Below, one piece after another: positions 17,225 to 26,900 of a stretch of DNA of 64,000 nt. Source of the stretch: Bryobacterales bacterium (lineage in GTDB: Bacteria; Acidobacteriota; Terriglobia; Bryobacterales; Bryobacteraceae). The notes below the pieces were generated by a model, which worked only from the letters and a program-made list of their open reading frames with translations, was not told the origin of the DNA and made no database searches. The stretch lies in the NCBI GenBank assembly GCA_003167495.1, contig PMSX01000344.1, forward strand, positions 1-64,000. Reading direction: 5' to 3'. The number at the start of each line of letters is the position of its first letter. The stretch's first letter is position 1. The translations under genes were made by a program, and so were the position numbers.

Positions 17225-17397
17225 CGGCCACCTCTTTCTACTCATCGGATTGTGTTTGCGGACAGCGCCTGCAAAGTGAAACTCGTGATTTGCTCTGTCC
17301 CGCTTGTGGGCGTCAGATCCATATCGAATGGCCTGCAGTAGCCGACGAAGACGCCTCCGAGGGCGAGTCACGGGAAACGAAAAGAGCCGCTGCTTAA
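17221..17397 (+). CDS. small zinc-ribbon-like protein
   Basis: A 58-residue frame from a GTG at 17221 that overlaps the preceding stop by 4 bases. Cysteines at residues 11 and 13 (CVC) and 36 and 39 (CPAC) could bind one zinc ion as a short ribbon. The tail is acidic and then basic. Coupling to the gene before it and good codon use make it likely real despite its size. Such small zinc ribbons often bind nucleic acid, but that is inference. Confidence 0.55.
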   Translation: MTATSFYSSDCVCGQRLQSETRDLLCPACGRQIHIEWPAVADEDASEGESRETKRAAA

Positions 17398-17413
17398 GGA
17401 ATTAAAAACGGAA

Positions 17414-17442
17414 GCCCGGATCAGGTAGAAGCTGATCCGGGC
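17414..17442 (+). promoter_or_regulatory. strong hairpin before the initiator gene
   Basis: GCCCGGATCAG (17414-17424) and CTGATCCGGGC (17432-17442) form a perfect 11-base stem with a 7-base loop. It lies between the zinc-ribbon stop and the AGAAAGGA ribosome site of the next gene. It could block or time translation of the initiator, act as a terminator-like attenuator, or be a protein-binding operator. Confidence 0.5.
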
Positions 17443-17456
17443 AGAAAGGATGATCT

Positions 17457-18578
17457 GTGTTATCGGAGAGATTACGAACCTCTCAATCGCAGTATACGCC
17501 GACTGGTCAAGGTGCTTCAACAGAAAAATCACCCGGTCGAGTGAGCTGCATTTCGAAAAAGCCACCCGCTTCGGAAGGTGGACCGAGGCGCGCGCACCGG
17601 CGCGACGTTGAAAACTCGCCGCTCAAGCGGACTGCGGGCCAACTCTACGGAGCGCTCTGCGACTGTCTCGACCATGGCGCCTACACCGGTCTCGCCTGGC
17701 CCAAAATTGATACGCTCGCCCGGCGCATGAAAGTGACGGCTAGGACCGTGCAAACTGCGGTGAGACACCTGACTTTGGCCGGCTGGATCGGCACGCCCTT
17801 TGGCGACGCCGGCGGCGCGCGTGAAGGAGTCGTCTATCACCTTCACCCTGACGGTAAACCGTGTTTGTTCTGTGTCGCGGCGGATCGTACGGTTAATCAC
17901 CGCGGCAGGGCTCACGACCGCCGTTTAACGGGTGAAGAAATTTCACGCCTTATTCCGGCGACGGGTGAAAATTCTGCACCCGTGACCCCCGAAAATTCTT
18001 CACCCGTTCCAGCCCTGACGGGTGAAATTTTTGCAGCGACGGGTGAAATTTCCGACAGTGCATATAAGGAATATAGTTCCCTAAGTAATTTATCTAAATC
18101 GTCGACGACGACGGCGCCGGCAGCTATTTCAATTTCCACCGAACCACCTGAAGAATTTCTGCAGGTCATGGACGCTTACATCGAACTTGACGAAAGCGCT
18201 CTGCGGCGGCTCTGGAGAGATGCGCGCCAAATTGTGGCGGATGCGAATCCCGAGGAAGTGCGCTACTTTTTTGGCGAACGGGCGCAAAAGGTTTTCCGCA
18301 ATCGCAGAGTAGAGAGTCCAGTCGGGTTGCTGCTCAGCAGTATCGCGGATTGGTTCGTAAAACGGCGCGTACTCCAAAGGCGCGAAGAGCAACGGCGGGC
18401 CGCGGAGGAGTACGAAATTCTGAAGCTGCAGCTGGCCGAAGTGGAACAAAATCAGCCGCCACCCGAAAAAAACCCTCCCGAAACGAGTGCGCGGGTTGTC
18501 GCCACACCGGCTCCGCGAGAAGGGTTCGACATGACGGCCGAAGTGCGCGCTGCCGCGGCGAGGAAGGCCCTGCGATGA
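17457..18578 (+). CDS. winged-helix replication-initiator-like protein with iterons inside its gene
   Basis: A 373-residue protein from a GTG at 17457 preceded by AAAGGA. Residues about 55-115 (LYGALCDCLDHG..LAWPKIDTLARRMKVTARTVQTAVRHL) form a helix-turn-helix/winged-helix domain of the kind at the N-terminus of phage initiators. The middle (about 155-200) is low-complexity and is coded by DNA holding five exact copies of ACGGGTGAA, followed by a short AT-rich tract. The C-terminal half is helical and basic. This order (DNA-binding domain, in-gene iterons, AT-rich tract) matches lambda O. I infer an initiator that binds its own gene, though a plain regulator remains possible. Confidence 0.6.
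   Translation: MLSERLRTSQSQYTPTGQGASTEKSPGRVSCISKKPPASEGGPRRAHRRDVENSPLKRTAGQLYGALCDCLDHGAYTGLAWPKIDTLARRMKVTARTVQTAVRHLTLAGWIGTPFGDAGGAREGVVYHLHPDGKPCLFCVAADRTVNHRGRAHDRRLTGEEISRLIPATGENSAPVTPENSSPVPALTGEIFAATGEISDSAYKEYSSLSNLSKSSTTTAPAAISISTEPPEEFLQVMDAYIELDESALRRLWRDARQIVADANPEEVRYFFGERAQKVFRNRRVESPVGLLLSSIADWFVKRRVLQRREEQRRAAEEYEILKLQLAEVEQNQPPPEKNPPETSARVVATPAPREGFDMTAEVRAAAARKALR
17928..18047 (+). repeat. iteron cluster ACGGGTGAA inside the initiator gene
   Basis: Exact copies of ACGGGTGAA start at 17928, 17961, 18018 and 18039, and one inverted copy (TTCACCCGT) lies at 17999-18007. A partial inverted copy (GCACCCGTG) is at 17976-17984. The forward copies share a downstream AAATTT-like stretch, giving a unit of about 16 bases. 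Spacings of 33 and 21 bases are near whole helical turns. All copies are read in the same codon phase (Thr-Gly-Glu), so a protein-level repeat must also be considered. Confidence 0.65.
18058..18101 (+). other. AT-rich tract next to the iterons, possible unwinding element
   Basis: Right after the last iteron the DNA is clearly AT-rich (CATATAAGGAATATAG then TAAGTAATTTATCTAAAT) within an otherwise GC-rich gene. In lambda-type origins such a tract beside the iterons is where the strands open. Its function here is inferred from position. Confidence 0.45.
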
Positions 18579-18901
18579 CGAAGCGAGGTGCCAAACTTGA
18601 GAAGTCTTGGCGCGAACTGCTCCGAGAGTCATTCGATTTCGTAAACGACGAGGGAGGCCTGTTTGCGTTGGATCTTGAATACTACACGGACCGAAAAATA
18701 AAACGCGTGCGGTGTTACAGGCTGTTGTGGACCAACCGTCTGGCCGCGGAAACCAAGGCTGGCCGCTTATTGCGCCACGAAGGTGGAGTTTTACGAACGG
18801 GGCCGATATCTGAGACAATGAGCGCTGTCGCCGAGGTACTCGCGGCACTGCGCCAACTTCGGGAACAGCAGCGACGTCCTCTCGAGCGAGCCGCCGCATA
18901 A
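18575..18901 (+). CDS. hypothetical protein coupled to the initiator gene
   Basis: Encodes 108 residues from the ATG at 18575, which overlaps the preceding stop by 4 bases (ATGA). The protein is basic and helical at the end (LAALRQLREQQRRPLERAAA), with a compact start (WRELLRESFDFVNDEGGLFALDLEYYTDRKIKR). It has no membrane segment and no motif I recognise. Coupling suggests it works with the initiator-like protein, as small accessory replication proteins do, but this is only context. Confidence 0.6.
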   Translation: MTKRGAKLEKSWRELLRESFDFVNDEGGLFALDLEYYTDRKIKRVRCYRLLWTNRLAAETKAGRLLRHEGGVLRTGPISETMSAVAEVLAALRQLREQQRRPLERAAA

Positions 18902-18907
18902 AACCGC

Positions 18908-19750
18908 ATGGCATATATCGAACCGATCATTCGACGAAAATTTTCACAGCAAGATCGCGCCGCTGTCCAAGAGCATATTTGCCTGGCCGTCGAGGCCGAT
19001 CCAGAGCGCTTCCTCACCGCCTATCGTCTGGATTCGCGCTCGTTTCAAGGCCGCTATGTCAATTCGGACCTGATGAAGGAAATGTTCCCTGAATATAATG
19101 CTTCGAAAGAACATCGCAATCGCTATAATTTGCCAGTCCACAACTCTGCTGCGGTATTGGCCGCCGCGCAGTTCCGAGCAGCCATTGCCGATGATTCCGT
19201 TCCCGAGCGGACCAATGCCCTGTTCTTAACCGGAGTGCCAGGCGCGGGCAAAACGACTGCCGTACTCGCCAACCGAGATCAATTTCCACAGGATGCGCGG
19301 ATCTTATACGAAGGACAACTTTCGGACCCTGTCAAGGCCATTCCCAAGTTCGAAGCGGCTCTCGGTAGCGGGTTGGATGTTGAAATTGTTGCAATCCACG
19401 TATTATCCGAGCAAGCCCTAGCCAACACGATTCTTCGCTTCGAGCGTGAGGGCCGCGGTGCGGCGATTGAAGCTCTTGGTCGGATTCAGGGCCATTTGCC
19501 GGATGGTTTGAAGCAGATTTACTCCCGTTTTGGCGACAAAATCGGCCTTAGCGTCATCGATAAGCGCGATATAATGAAGGTGTTTAGATATCGGGGCTGG
19601 GAGGCGATCTCGCTGCTGGAATCGGAAGGAGATTATGAGCAAATCAAACGAAAGCTTACCGAAAACCTCGAAGCCCAATACGCCGCCCACCTCATTACCC
19701 CCGGAGCCTACCAACAAGCCTTCGGCCAAGCCTCTGCCACCGTCGATTGA
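18908..19750 (+). CDS. zeta-toxin-like P-loop kinase
   Basis: A 280-residue protein with Walker A GVPGAGKTT at residues 109-117 and, ahead of it, a segment FQGRYVNSDLMKEMFPEY that resembles the substrate-side motif of zeta toxins. Zeta-type kinases phosphorylate UDP-N-acetylglucosamine or other small molecules and poison the cell unless held by an antitoxin. No epsilon-like antitoxin is obvious next to it. It ends the operon that begins with ssb. A decayed second copy lies 250 bases downstream (19985-20115), so the locus has been duplicated or replaced. Confidence 0.7.
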   Translation: MAYIEPIIRRKFSQQDRAAVQEHICLAVEADPERFLTAYRLDSRSFQGRYVNSDLMKEMFPEYNASKEHRNRYNLPVHNSAAVLAAAQFRAAIADDSVPERTNALFLTGVPGAGKTTAVLANRDQFPQDARILYEGQLSDPVKAIPKFEAALGSGLDVEIVAIHVLSEQALANTILRFEREGRGAAIEALGRIQGHLPDGLKQIYSRFGDKIGLSVIDKRDIMKVFRYRGWEAISLLESEGDYEQIKRKLTENLEAQYAAHLITPGAYQQAFGQASATVD

Positions 19751-19817
19751 ACTGTTTATTAAGAACGCGATCGCCAGATTCAACGACCGGACAACACCGT
19801 TTCCCAAAGTTTGGTAG
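19635..19817 (+). CDS. small protein overlapping the end of the zeta-like gene
   Basis: A 60-residue frame begins with an ATG preceded by GGAAGGAG and overlaps the last 116 bases of the zeta-like gene. The first half is Pro/Ser/Lys-rich, and the second half (IELFIKNAIARFNDRTTPFPKVW) looks foldable. The good ribosome site argues for a real gene, perhaps an antitoxin or accessory partner. Overlap with another coding frame makes the composition hard to judge. Confidence 0.35.
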   Translation: MSKSNESLPKTSKPNTPPTSLPPEPTNKPSAKPLPPSIELFIKNAIARFNDRTTPFPKVW

Positions 19818-19984
19818 TTGCGAAGCGGGTGATGACGCGGATCCATGGGCCACACGCGATAACGGGTAACAACTATCCTCCGTCGCCGTTTGATCCGCAT
19901 GCCAAAGCCCCCTACGAAGTCTGGAAGTCTGGCGTGACTGACTTGCGGAGGTCGTCGTCAAAACATATGTGGTTTTTTCATGCG

Positions 19985-20115
19985 CCAATTGACACGCGCA
20001 GAACCGCGGTTCCTTGCGAGCGCAGATCAGTCCCCGCAAAGCCGCCCGAGTCGTCTAGAAGGGACAGTTTTCGGACCCCGCGGAGGCCCTGACCAAGGCC
20101 GAAGCAGCCCCGCGG
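19985..20115 (+). pseudogene. decayed fragment of a second zeta-toxin-like gene
   Basis: The DNA here matches the middle of the intact gene at 18908-19750. Read across two frames it gives FLASADQSPQ and then ARVV-stop-KGQFSDPAEALTKAEAA, against VLANRDQFPQDARILYEGQLSDPVKAIPKFEAA in the intact copy. It has a frameshift and an in-frame stop, and the ends are lost. It looks like a relic from an earlier exchange of cargo at this spot. Confidence 0.6.
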
Positions 20116-20211
20116 CGGCGGAGCAGATCGAGCAGTCCTGGGGTTTAACAATGGTTGCTGGCGTCGAGGAGTGGGTCTGGCCCAAAGGCTATGGTGGCGA
20201 CAAGAGCTTTG

Positions 20212-23200
20212 TCAGAGTCGCTTGAATAGCGGTATCCAATCGTTCGAACTGGCCCATATGATGGGGAGAGTGTTGTTCGGGCAACTGCGTTCAAAGACTA
20301 CTAGAGCTTCGGAATTGCCATATCCCAAAGGATGCTTTGGCTCCAGCCGAGAACCCAAATCGCTAACTAAGTGTTTGGCTCTCCCACACTCATCGGCATC
20401 AGAAAAGATTCCATTTAGGCCGGAGAAAGCCCTGTCAGCGTCCGTGAACGGCTCGGCTATGCGTACGTTTATTCGCACGCCCCTTCGGCTCAACTCCTCT
20501 TCAAGGTGACTCGCAGACGCTTGAAACCCTGCGATTACACAAAGGAAGATAGGCGTCTTTCTCGTTTTCTGGAGTTCGGAGAACTCATCGCGCATTGCCA
20601 GAAGGCAATCAGTCGCAGATTGTCCAGTGCCCAAAAAATCGTCAACAAAGACTACCGCTTTTACCTTGCCTGTCAGGGCACTCTTGATTGCACGCGCGGG
20701 TTCCAGGATATTTTCGTAATATACTTTGTTCTCCTCGCCGTATAACTTCGAGTACTGAAAGCCGCTCTTTCCGGGGCTATCCAGATAGCTAATTACGGTG
20801 TCGTGGAGACGCGGCACTTTGCCTTCATACCGAAAAGCAACGTCGCGACCGATCATTTGGTGGAGCGTAACAAGCCGTTGGCGGATTTCGTTCTCATCGA
20901 AGAATTTCAGCTTGGAGAGTAATTTAAAAATTAGCCGCCGATCAACGTTGGTGCCACACTGTGCCAACCAATGTCGAACATCCTCGATTGTGATACGGCG
21001 CCCTTTATATACTTTCCAAAGATCTACTACCGTGCGAATCTCATCATCACGAACATATGCGGCTTCTTCTCGCTTACGGTCCAACGTGGCGATTCGATCG
21101 CCGAGCCTAGGAAGAAGCTCTTTAGGCCCACTCTCTCTGAGCCATTCCGCGAAAAAGCCAACCTTCAGCCGGATGATACTCTCATCGCGCAGAAACACAT
21201 TGCGTTGAATGAAGTCCTCAAGTTCCTGCTCTATGACTTCCCCGGACAGGTCAAAACTAGTCCCGGCGAGCTTTAGTTGCTGAGCTGTTACAAGCCTGGA
21301 TCGCCGAGCAACTTCCGCATAACAGAGAAGGGTTTTTTGGCGCGTTTCAGATATGCGTTTGCGCTCGTCACCCCTTTCAACGATTCCGTCCTCCCAAAAA
21401 TGAAGGAAACTGTTCACACCAACACTTCGAAGTTCGTTTTGAACAGTGGCGTTGATTTCCGACTCCGTCACGTGACCATCTCGGCGTTTGACCATTGCTT
21501 TAAAAAGACTTTTACACAACAATTTTGTGAAGTAGGGATTACCCGCAGTATAGTCATAGAGCGCGTTGATCGCCCTGTCGCTAATTTCTAGAATCTGATC
21601 TACAGGCCTACGGACGAGATCAACAAAATCACCCCAGTGCTGCTGACGATCAAAATAGTCAACCCTTACTGTCTTGAACTTGTTGAGTTCATGACCTTGG
21701 AGGCCAAGGATCGCCTGCATCTTTTCGCTGCCCACTAGTACGAATCCAACGTTCGGTTTCGCGCTAACACTCCGAAGCGAAAGAAAGAATGCATCTGCCA
21801 CGTTGTTGTGGGTATACAGGTCTGTTGGCAACTCGTCAAATTCATCGAGAATGAAAATCAGCCGTCGATCGGGAGTCACGCGCAGTACCCGGTTCACGAA
21901 GTCGCCAAAGGGCGCAAAGGCACCGTCAAAAGAGGGTACCGCGATGGATTGCCAACGTTCATCACATGATTTGATTTCTTCACAGAGCTTTGTGGCTAAT
22001 GCGTCGATAGTTCGCACGGGATCGGGGCGGACGTATTCGCCTCCTTCCAGATAGATAACTGAGTACTCTCCGGGGAAGTCGGCCCGTAAACGATTCGCCA
22101 GAGTCCTTACTAACGACGTCTTTCCTACTCGCTTCTGTCCGAAGATCACTGCCGATCCCACACTCGTTCCCCTGACCATTGAAACCAGATCATTGAGAAA
22201 ATCAGCACGCCCGATGAGGTCTGCCTCTGTCGTCACAGGCTCAAGGTCGTAGGGCTCAGAGGTCGACAAGGACGTCCAATTGATGTCGCTACGCTGGGAA
22301 AGGAAAAGGAGGGTGTATCGCCTGAACTCCCGTTTCTGGTCGGAACGCTGCCATTCAACATCCAATTCCAGTGCGACATCCGTTGCAATGCCCGCGGTCT
22401 TCACCGGAAGACGAACGCGCGTTTGCCCGGCAAGGTCGCCAATTGAAATCGTCGACCTTCCTAGCGATACGTCGGTGATCGCAGCGGCAGTCAAAGATAC
22501 GTCGAATGCGTGTCCAGGCCCGTCATTTCCGATATCAATCTCCAAATCGACGTCCTTGTTTTGCAAGTAGAAAGGATATTTCTTGTCCGACGGCGCTACC
22601 GTGATACTGGGTGCTTGATGAATTGGTGATTTTGCAAAATGAGTTTCCAAATCAGCGAGCACAAGTTTGAGCGGCTCGGCGATGTAGCGTTTGGAATACC
22701 AAAAGTGAACACTCTCTGCCTCAGCAATCCCGTTTTCAATACTTTGGCGAGCCGCTATAAGGCTGGCTGGCACGTCTTTCGGGCGTGCGTTCAAATATGC
22801 GGATATGGAATCGCAGACGGAGCTTAGAAGCGTATCTAACTCCATCTTTGGGAAGTAGTGCGGAAGCACTGCGTGACCAAAACCGCTGCGAAATTGTTTC
22901 AAGAGAGCCGTCCTATACGCGGGTACCGTTAGCATCGTTAATGGCTGAGCCAGTACCGCTTCGAGGGCATGCTCGAGGTGCGGCACTACATCCTTAAGTT
23001 TTGCCTCTTTCTCATGGTTTTGCTGCTTGACATCTAGCTTGAGGCGCTTGTACAGATCATGCTCAAAGACGCGGTCAAACAGTTGGTAAGCGTGAAAAGA
23101 AAACGGCTTGATTTGGAAGGCATCAGAGTTGCAACCGAGCAACCGAAGTAGACACACCGCCGAGAATTGATTCTGAGCGAAGCTTAGTGCAGGTGAAAAC

Positions 23201-23403
23201 AGTCCGTCTCGTGCTTCGTTGGGCCAGTCCCGTCGTGGAACGGCATGATACGAGAGTATTGCAACGGCCACTTGATTGAGAATCGAGGGAAGACTCTTCT
23301 GATCGATCTGTCGTCGAGCTTCGGATGCTCGCTCGAGGCCTTGGTCTATCCCTTGGGCGGGGGATACTACTGCCGGTGCTGCGGGGAGCGTGTCGTTGGG
23401 CAT
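20212..23403 (-). CDS. STAND/ORC-like ATPase with C-terminal phosphoribosyltransferase-like domain
   Basis: A 1063-residue protein, probably a defence sensor-effector. Residues 1-260 are helical, and 265-365 are beta-rich and Ig-like. An ORC/STAND-type ATPase covers about 385-660, with Walker A GQKRVGKTS (422-430), Walker B LIFILDEFDEL (515-525) and the sensor GNPYF (621). A winged-helix-like stretch follows. The C-terminus has a PRPP-binding loop VVFVDDFLGTGQSA (917-930) and the tail LGYGNSEALVVFERS..NNTLP, as in PRTase-CE effectors of conflict systems. Such domains may act on nucleotides when the ATPase senses invasion. It stands alone on the minus strand, 520 bases downstream of the helicase operon. 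Confidence 0.75.
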   Translation of the reverse strand: MPNDTLPAAPAVVSPAQGIDQGLERASEARRQIDQKSLPSILNQVAVAILSYHAVPRRDWPNEARDGLFSPALSFAQNQFSAVCLLRLLGCNSDAFQIKPFSFHAYQLFDRVFEHDLYKRLKLDVKQQNHEKEAKLKDVVPHLEHALEAVLAQPLTMLTVPAYRTALLKQFRSGFGHAVLPHYFPKMELDTLLSSVCDSISAYLNARPKDVPASLIAARQSIENGIAEAESVHFWYSKRYIAEPLKLVLADLETHFAKSPIHQAPSITVAPSDKKYPFYLQNKDVDLEIDIGNDGPGHAFDVSLTAAAITDVSLGRSTISIGDLAGQTRVRLPVKTAGIATDVALELDVEWQRSDQKREFRRYTLLFLSQRSDINWTSLSTSEPYDLEPVTTEADLIGRADFLNDLVSMVRGTSVGSAVIFGQKRVGKTSLVRTLANRLRADFPGEYSVIYLEGGEYVRPDPVRTIDALATKLCEEIKSCDERWQSIAVPSFDGAFAPFGDFVNRVLRVTPDRRLIFILDEFDELPTDLYTHNNVADAFFLSLRSVSAKPNVGFVLVGSEKMQAILGLQGHELNKFKTVRVDYFDRQQHWGDFVDLVRRPVDQILEISDRAINALYDYTAGNPYFTKLLCKSLFKAMVKRRDGHVTESEINATVQNELRSVGVNSFLHFWEDGIVERGDERKRISETRQKTLLCYAEVARRSRLVTAQQLKLAGTSFDLSGEVIEQELEDFIQRNVFLRDESIIRLKVGFFAEWLRESGPKELLPRLGDRIATLDRKREEAAYVRDDEIRTVVDLWKVYKGRRITIEDVRHWLAQCGTNVDRRLIFKLLSKLKFFDENEIRQRLVTLHQMIGRDVAFRYEGKVPRLHDTVISYLDSPGKSGFQYSKLYGEENKVYYENILEPARAIKSALTGKVKAVVFVDDFLGTGQSATDCLLAMRDEFSELQKTRKTPIFLCVIAGFQASASHLEEELSRRGVRINVRIAEPFTDADRAFSGLNGIFSDADECGRAKHLVSDLGSRLEPKHPLGYGNSEALVVFERSCPNNTLPIIWASSNDWIPLFKRL

Positions 23404-23924
23404 GATGTCTTTTCTGAGCGTTTGAGGTCTGTCACGGTCAACCTCACACTGGGTCGTGTTCCTCTATAGTGACGGCGCACCTTCGCGTCACTTCCTTATA
23501 TCAGTAGACGTGGCGATTCGTGAGCCATCGCGGGTCTCGGGCTTTGCCCTATCGCAATCGTTCGACCTATCAAGGGGAATCTCGACCTACCGTCGTGCGT
23601 GAAGTCCGCAGTGATCCTGCTGGCGCAAAAGGTGTTTTGCCCATCATCGTTTGGGCCCATCCATGGTTTTTGTTAATTCCCAAATCATTCGCGAATTGAG
23701 CCTCTCGGTACAAAACTTACACCTATATCACCGCGGCAGCCGTCACGGTGGATCCGGATCAACCGCTCTTTCAAACAGCGGCTCGAAAATCTTTGCTACG
23801 CGGCAGACCACTATGCCCGGCAACGACCGCTCGCCGTTGAATAATCATCCAATAGACGTTCTGCTGCCTTTTGTCTTTGCTCCGCAGCTCCGAATTCGTT
23901 TTTCCTTTCGTTGAGTCTCTGAAT
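23404..23924. other. gene-free gap between the PRTase-ATPase and the helicase operon
   Basis: About 520 bases hold no convincing coding frame on either strand. It should contain the promoter of the ATPase gene (minus strand). The only structure I noticed is a GTGACG/CGTCAC inverted repeat at 23470-23492, about 70 bases before that start. No intrinsic terminator for the helicase gene is visible. Confidence 0.4.
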
Positions 23925-26900
23925 CTACCGTGCCTCACCTTGAGCTCGACGCCCGGGGCTCAAATCAATTTGCAGCTCGGCCACGATGCGCTCGCGCTCG
24001 TGTTCGGGAATTTCCGCCAGCAGATAAGTAATCAGATCCTCCTGACGGCTTTGGCCGAAGACCATTCGATAGATGGCGAGAGCACGACGCAACCCGTATA
24101 GGCGCTCTTCATCACGGCTGAAAGGCAGTCTGGGAACATGCCTCTCGATTTTCGCATCCCCAGAAAAGATCCAATAGGGAACAAGATCATTCTTCCCCAC
24201 GGGACGACTCGCGAGACCGAGCGCAAAGACGTTCTCCCAAATATCCGGGTCAGCCTGAGCAAACGCCTCGCCTGCAAATGCCGCAGCGACATTTTTCCGC
24301 ACCGCATGTCCTTTGTAACGATGTATCCGGCCTTCTCGCTGTTCCAGGTCGACGGGGTTTGAAGGCAGGTTCCAGTGCGTCACGGAATGGCAGTAGTGGT
24401 GGAAATCAAGACCCTCCTGGCCGACAGTCGTGGACACCAGCACGAACGGCCAAAATGGCGAATTGAACGCCGCGCGAACACTCTCCTTGCGGGTCCTCGT
24501 CACCGGCGCGGCGCCGGGGGTGGGTGATACTTCTTCATCGGAACGGTCGTCACCAAACCGCATGGCGAAACGGATACGCATCGGTTCAGATGTGATCTTC
24601 ACGTCGCGGGCGTAGGCTGGCGCCGCAACTTCATCGACTCGAAGTGACGCGGCACGAATAGTCAACGCCGCAATGACTTCGGCAGAAATTTTCTCTGCCA
24701 TTTCCTTAACGGATGCAGCGGCTAGACCGAGCGACTCGCGGAGCAGATGCGCGTATTCGTCGAGAACAGCCTGGAGCCCGCCCGCATGGGCATATTCCAG
24801 CACGCGTTCCCAATAAGGTTCGCCGTGGAATTCCGAGCGAACCGCTTCAATGACCTCGGCATGGTTAAAAAGGGTGAGGAAGGCTCTTCCAGTGCGTGCC
24901 GCCGCATCACGCGGAGCAAGAGAAAGCGCAGGGCCGCTCCGACCTGCACGCGCATAGGCTCGCAAGGCAACTGTTGCGGGAGCAGCGGAAGCAGCCAGAG
25001 CCAGCACCTCGAAGAGATCATCCGGGGTCAAGCCAAGACGTTCCCTGCCGCCGCGAATGTCATCCAAAACTTTCGTCGCCTGTTCCACGTGATTGGACCA
25101 GCCTTCGTCCTCTTCACCCGCTCCAACACCGGCCCACACTTGGGCGAGGTCCGGCCGGTTCCACCACGTCTTCGCAGCATCGGGGAATTCAGCGAAATCA
25201 AGGAGCATGGGCGCGACCCAATACCAGCGCTCATCGGCAGCGCCACCAGACTCGGGGACGATACCCAACTTCTCAACAGCGACGCGTAAGCGCGTCGCAA
25301 ACCGCGACCTCGCTTCGTCGGCGGTCACTTTGGCGTCCCGCGCAAGATCTCGCGGGTCGTAATCGCGGGCGAATGTAAGGCAGGGATAGACCAGCAATAG
25401 CAGCGGCATCCCCGTGAGGCGACCCGAGGACATCCCAAATCTCAACAGGCCGCGCTGCTTTTTCCAATCTTCTTGCGTCAATCGCGCACGCGGATGTGGC
25501 GCGCGCATCATCCGGCGCTCGGCATCGTACGACACAAGAGAGGCGACGGCGCGCGGAACCATATGCCACGCGGAGAAGACGAGTTGCTTGGTGACGTTGG
25601 CGAGTTGTGGGGTAGCAAATGGTCCCGCCGGCGCATAGTAGCTCAGTGATGGCGGAATCCAGAGCAGCCGCCACATTCCACGGTCTAACGTGTTGCCAAC
25701 TAACTCCCTCAGACGCGGGTTTCCCGCCTCCAAAGGGCGGTAGTTCCGGGCGTTCTCCAGATCCAGAAACTCCTCCGGGAACTCCCGCACGAAACGCAGC
25801 ATGTCGCGCTGTTCCGGTGCCTCTTTGAACGCCCGTTTCAGGGCGTAGTTGTCCATGAAGTTGAAAAGGTAGGGCGCGGATTTCCAATATTCGACCACGT
25901 CTCCCTGATCCAAAGCAGCGGCAATCCTTTGCGACCCCAAAAAGGCCCGAATATCCGACGCCTGCAAGGAGGGCTCTCCTGGTGGCTCATCCATGAGCAT
26001 GCCCCCGCGCTCGGTCGAGGAGGCCAACCGTTCAGTGCGCGCCATGACGCGCTGCAACCGCTGCTGAAGAGCGAGTTTGGCCTGGCGCAGGCGCGTCAGG
26101 CCATCCGGCGTCATCACGGCGGGCAATGCCGCGCGATACTCGGCCAGAATTTCCTTGCATCCCGCCGCGTCGCCGTTTTCGAGGAAGCGCAGCAACGCGA
26201 GAAAGTCGCCATAATGGTCGTCATCAGTCTCATGATGGAGGCTCAGCCCGCGATATGGCGTCGCCGAAAGCAGCAGGACCCGCGAACCCTGTTCTGTGTC
26301 CGTATTGAACAAGTCGCGGGCAAGCTCTCCCGCTTCAGAATCCTCATCGAGGAGATGCTTAAACCGCTGAAACTCATCTAAGATAATTAAATCCGGCTCC
26401 AGGGTAGTCAGGCAGACACTCGCGAGCAGCCGCCTCAGTTCACCAATCCACTGGGTCCGTTTCTTCGTTGCGCCAGCCGGGGCGTTTGCATCGCTACGGC
26501 AGAATATCGCACGCAGTTCTTCGAACCGCGTGCGCATATCTGGCTTACCGGCAGCCTTTTCTTCTTTCACGCGTTTCGCCAAGCTGGATACGAACTCTGC
26601 CGCGACCTGCTCATTCACTTGCGCATAATCCAAGGCTTCGATGCTCCGCCTGAATGACGCTGTTTTGGCGTAATCTTGCATGACGTAAAGCGAGGACAGT
26701 GGGCCGTGAATGCCCCACGCTGAATCCAGGAGCCAATACAGCAAAGCCCTCTCATCAATGCGTCCTCCGCCTGCGGTCTGATCGAACGATGTGGCTGGCG
26801 TCAACGCCACGAAGTTGATGCGATTACGCCGAAGATCGTCCATATGCAGGGGGAGCAACGTGAGGCGGGTTGCCTGTGCGGCATCCGCGCACCCAGGGAT

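Noticed and set aside
17928-18047. CRISPR array
   Set aside because: The repeat unit is only about 9-16 bases, with irregular spacing and orientation, inside a coding gene. No cas gene is present anywhere in the window.
19811-20225. Small plus-strand frames between the zeta-like gene and the PRTase-ATPase gene
   Set aside because: They overlap the decayed zeta-like fragment and have no ribosome site, so this part is better read as pseudogene debris.
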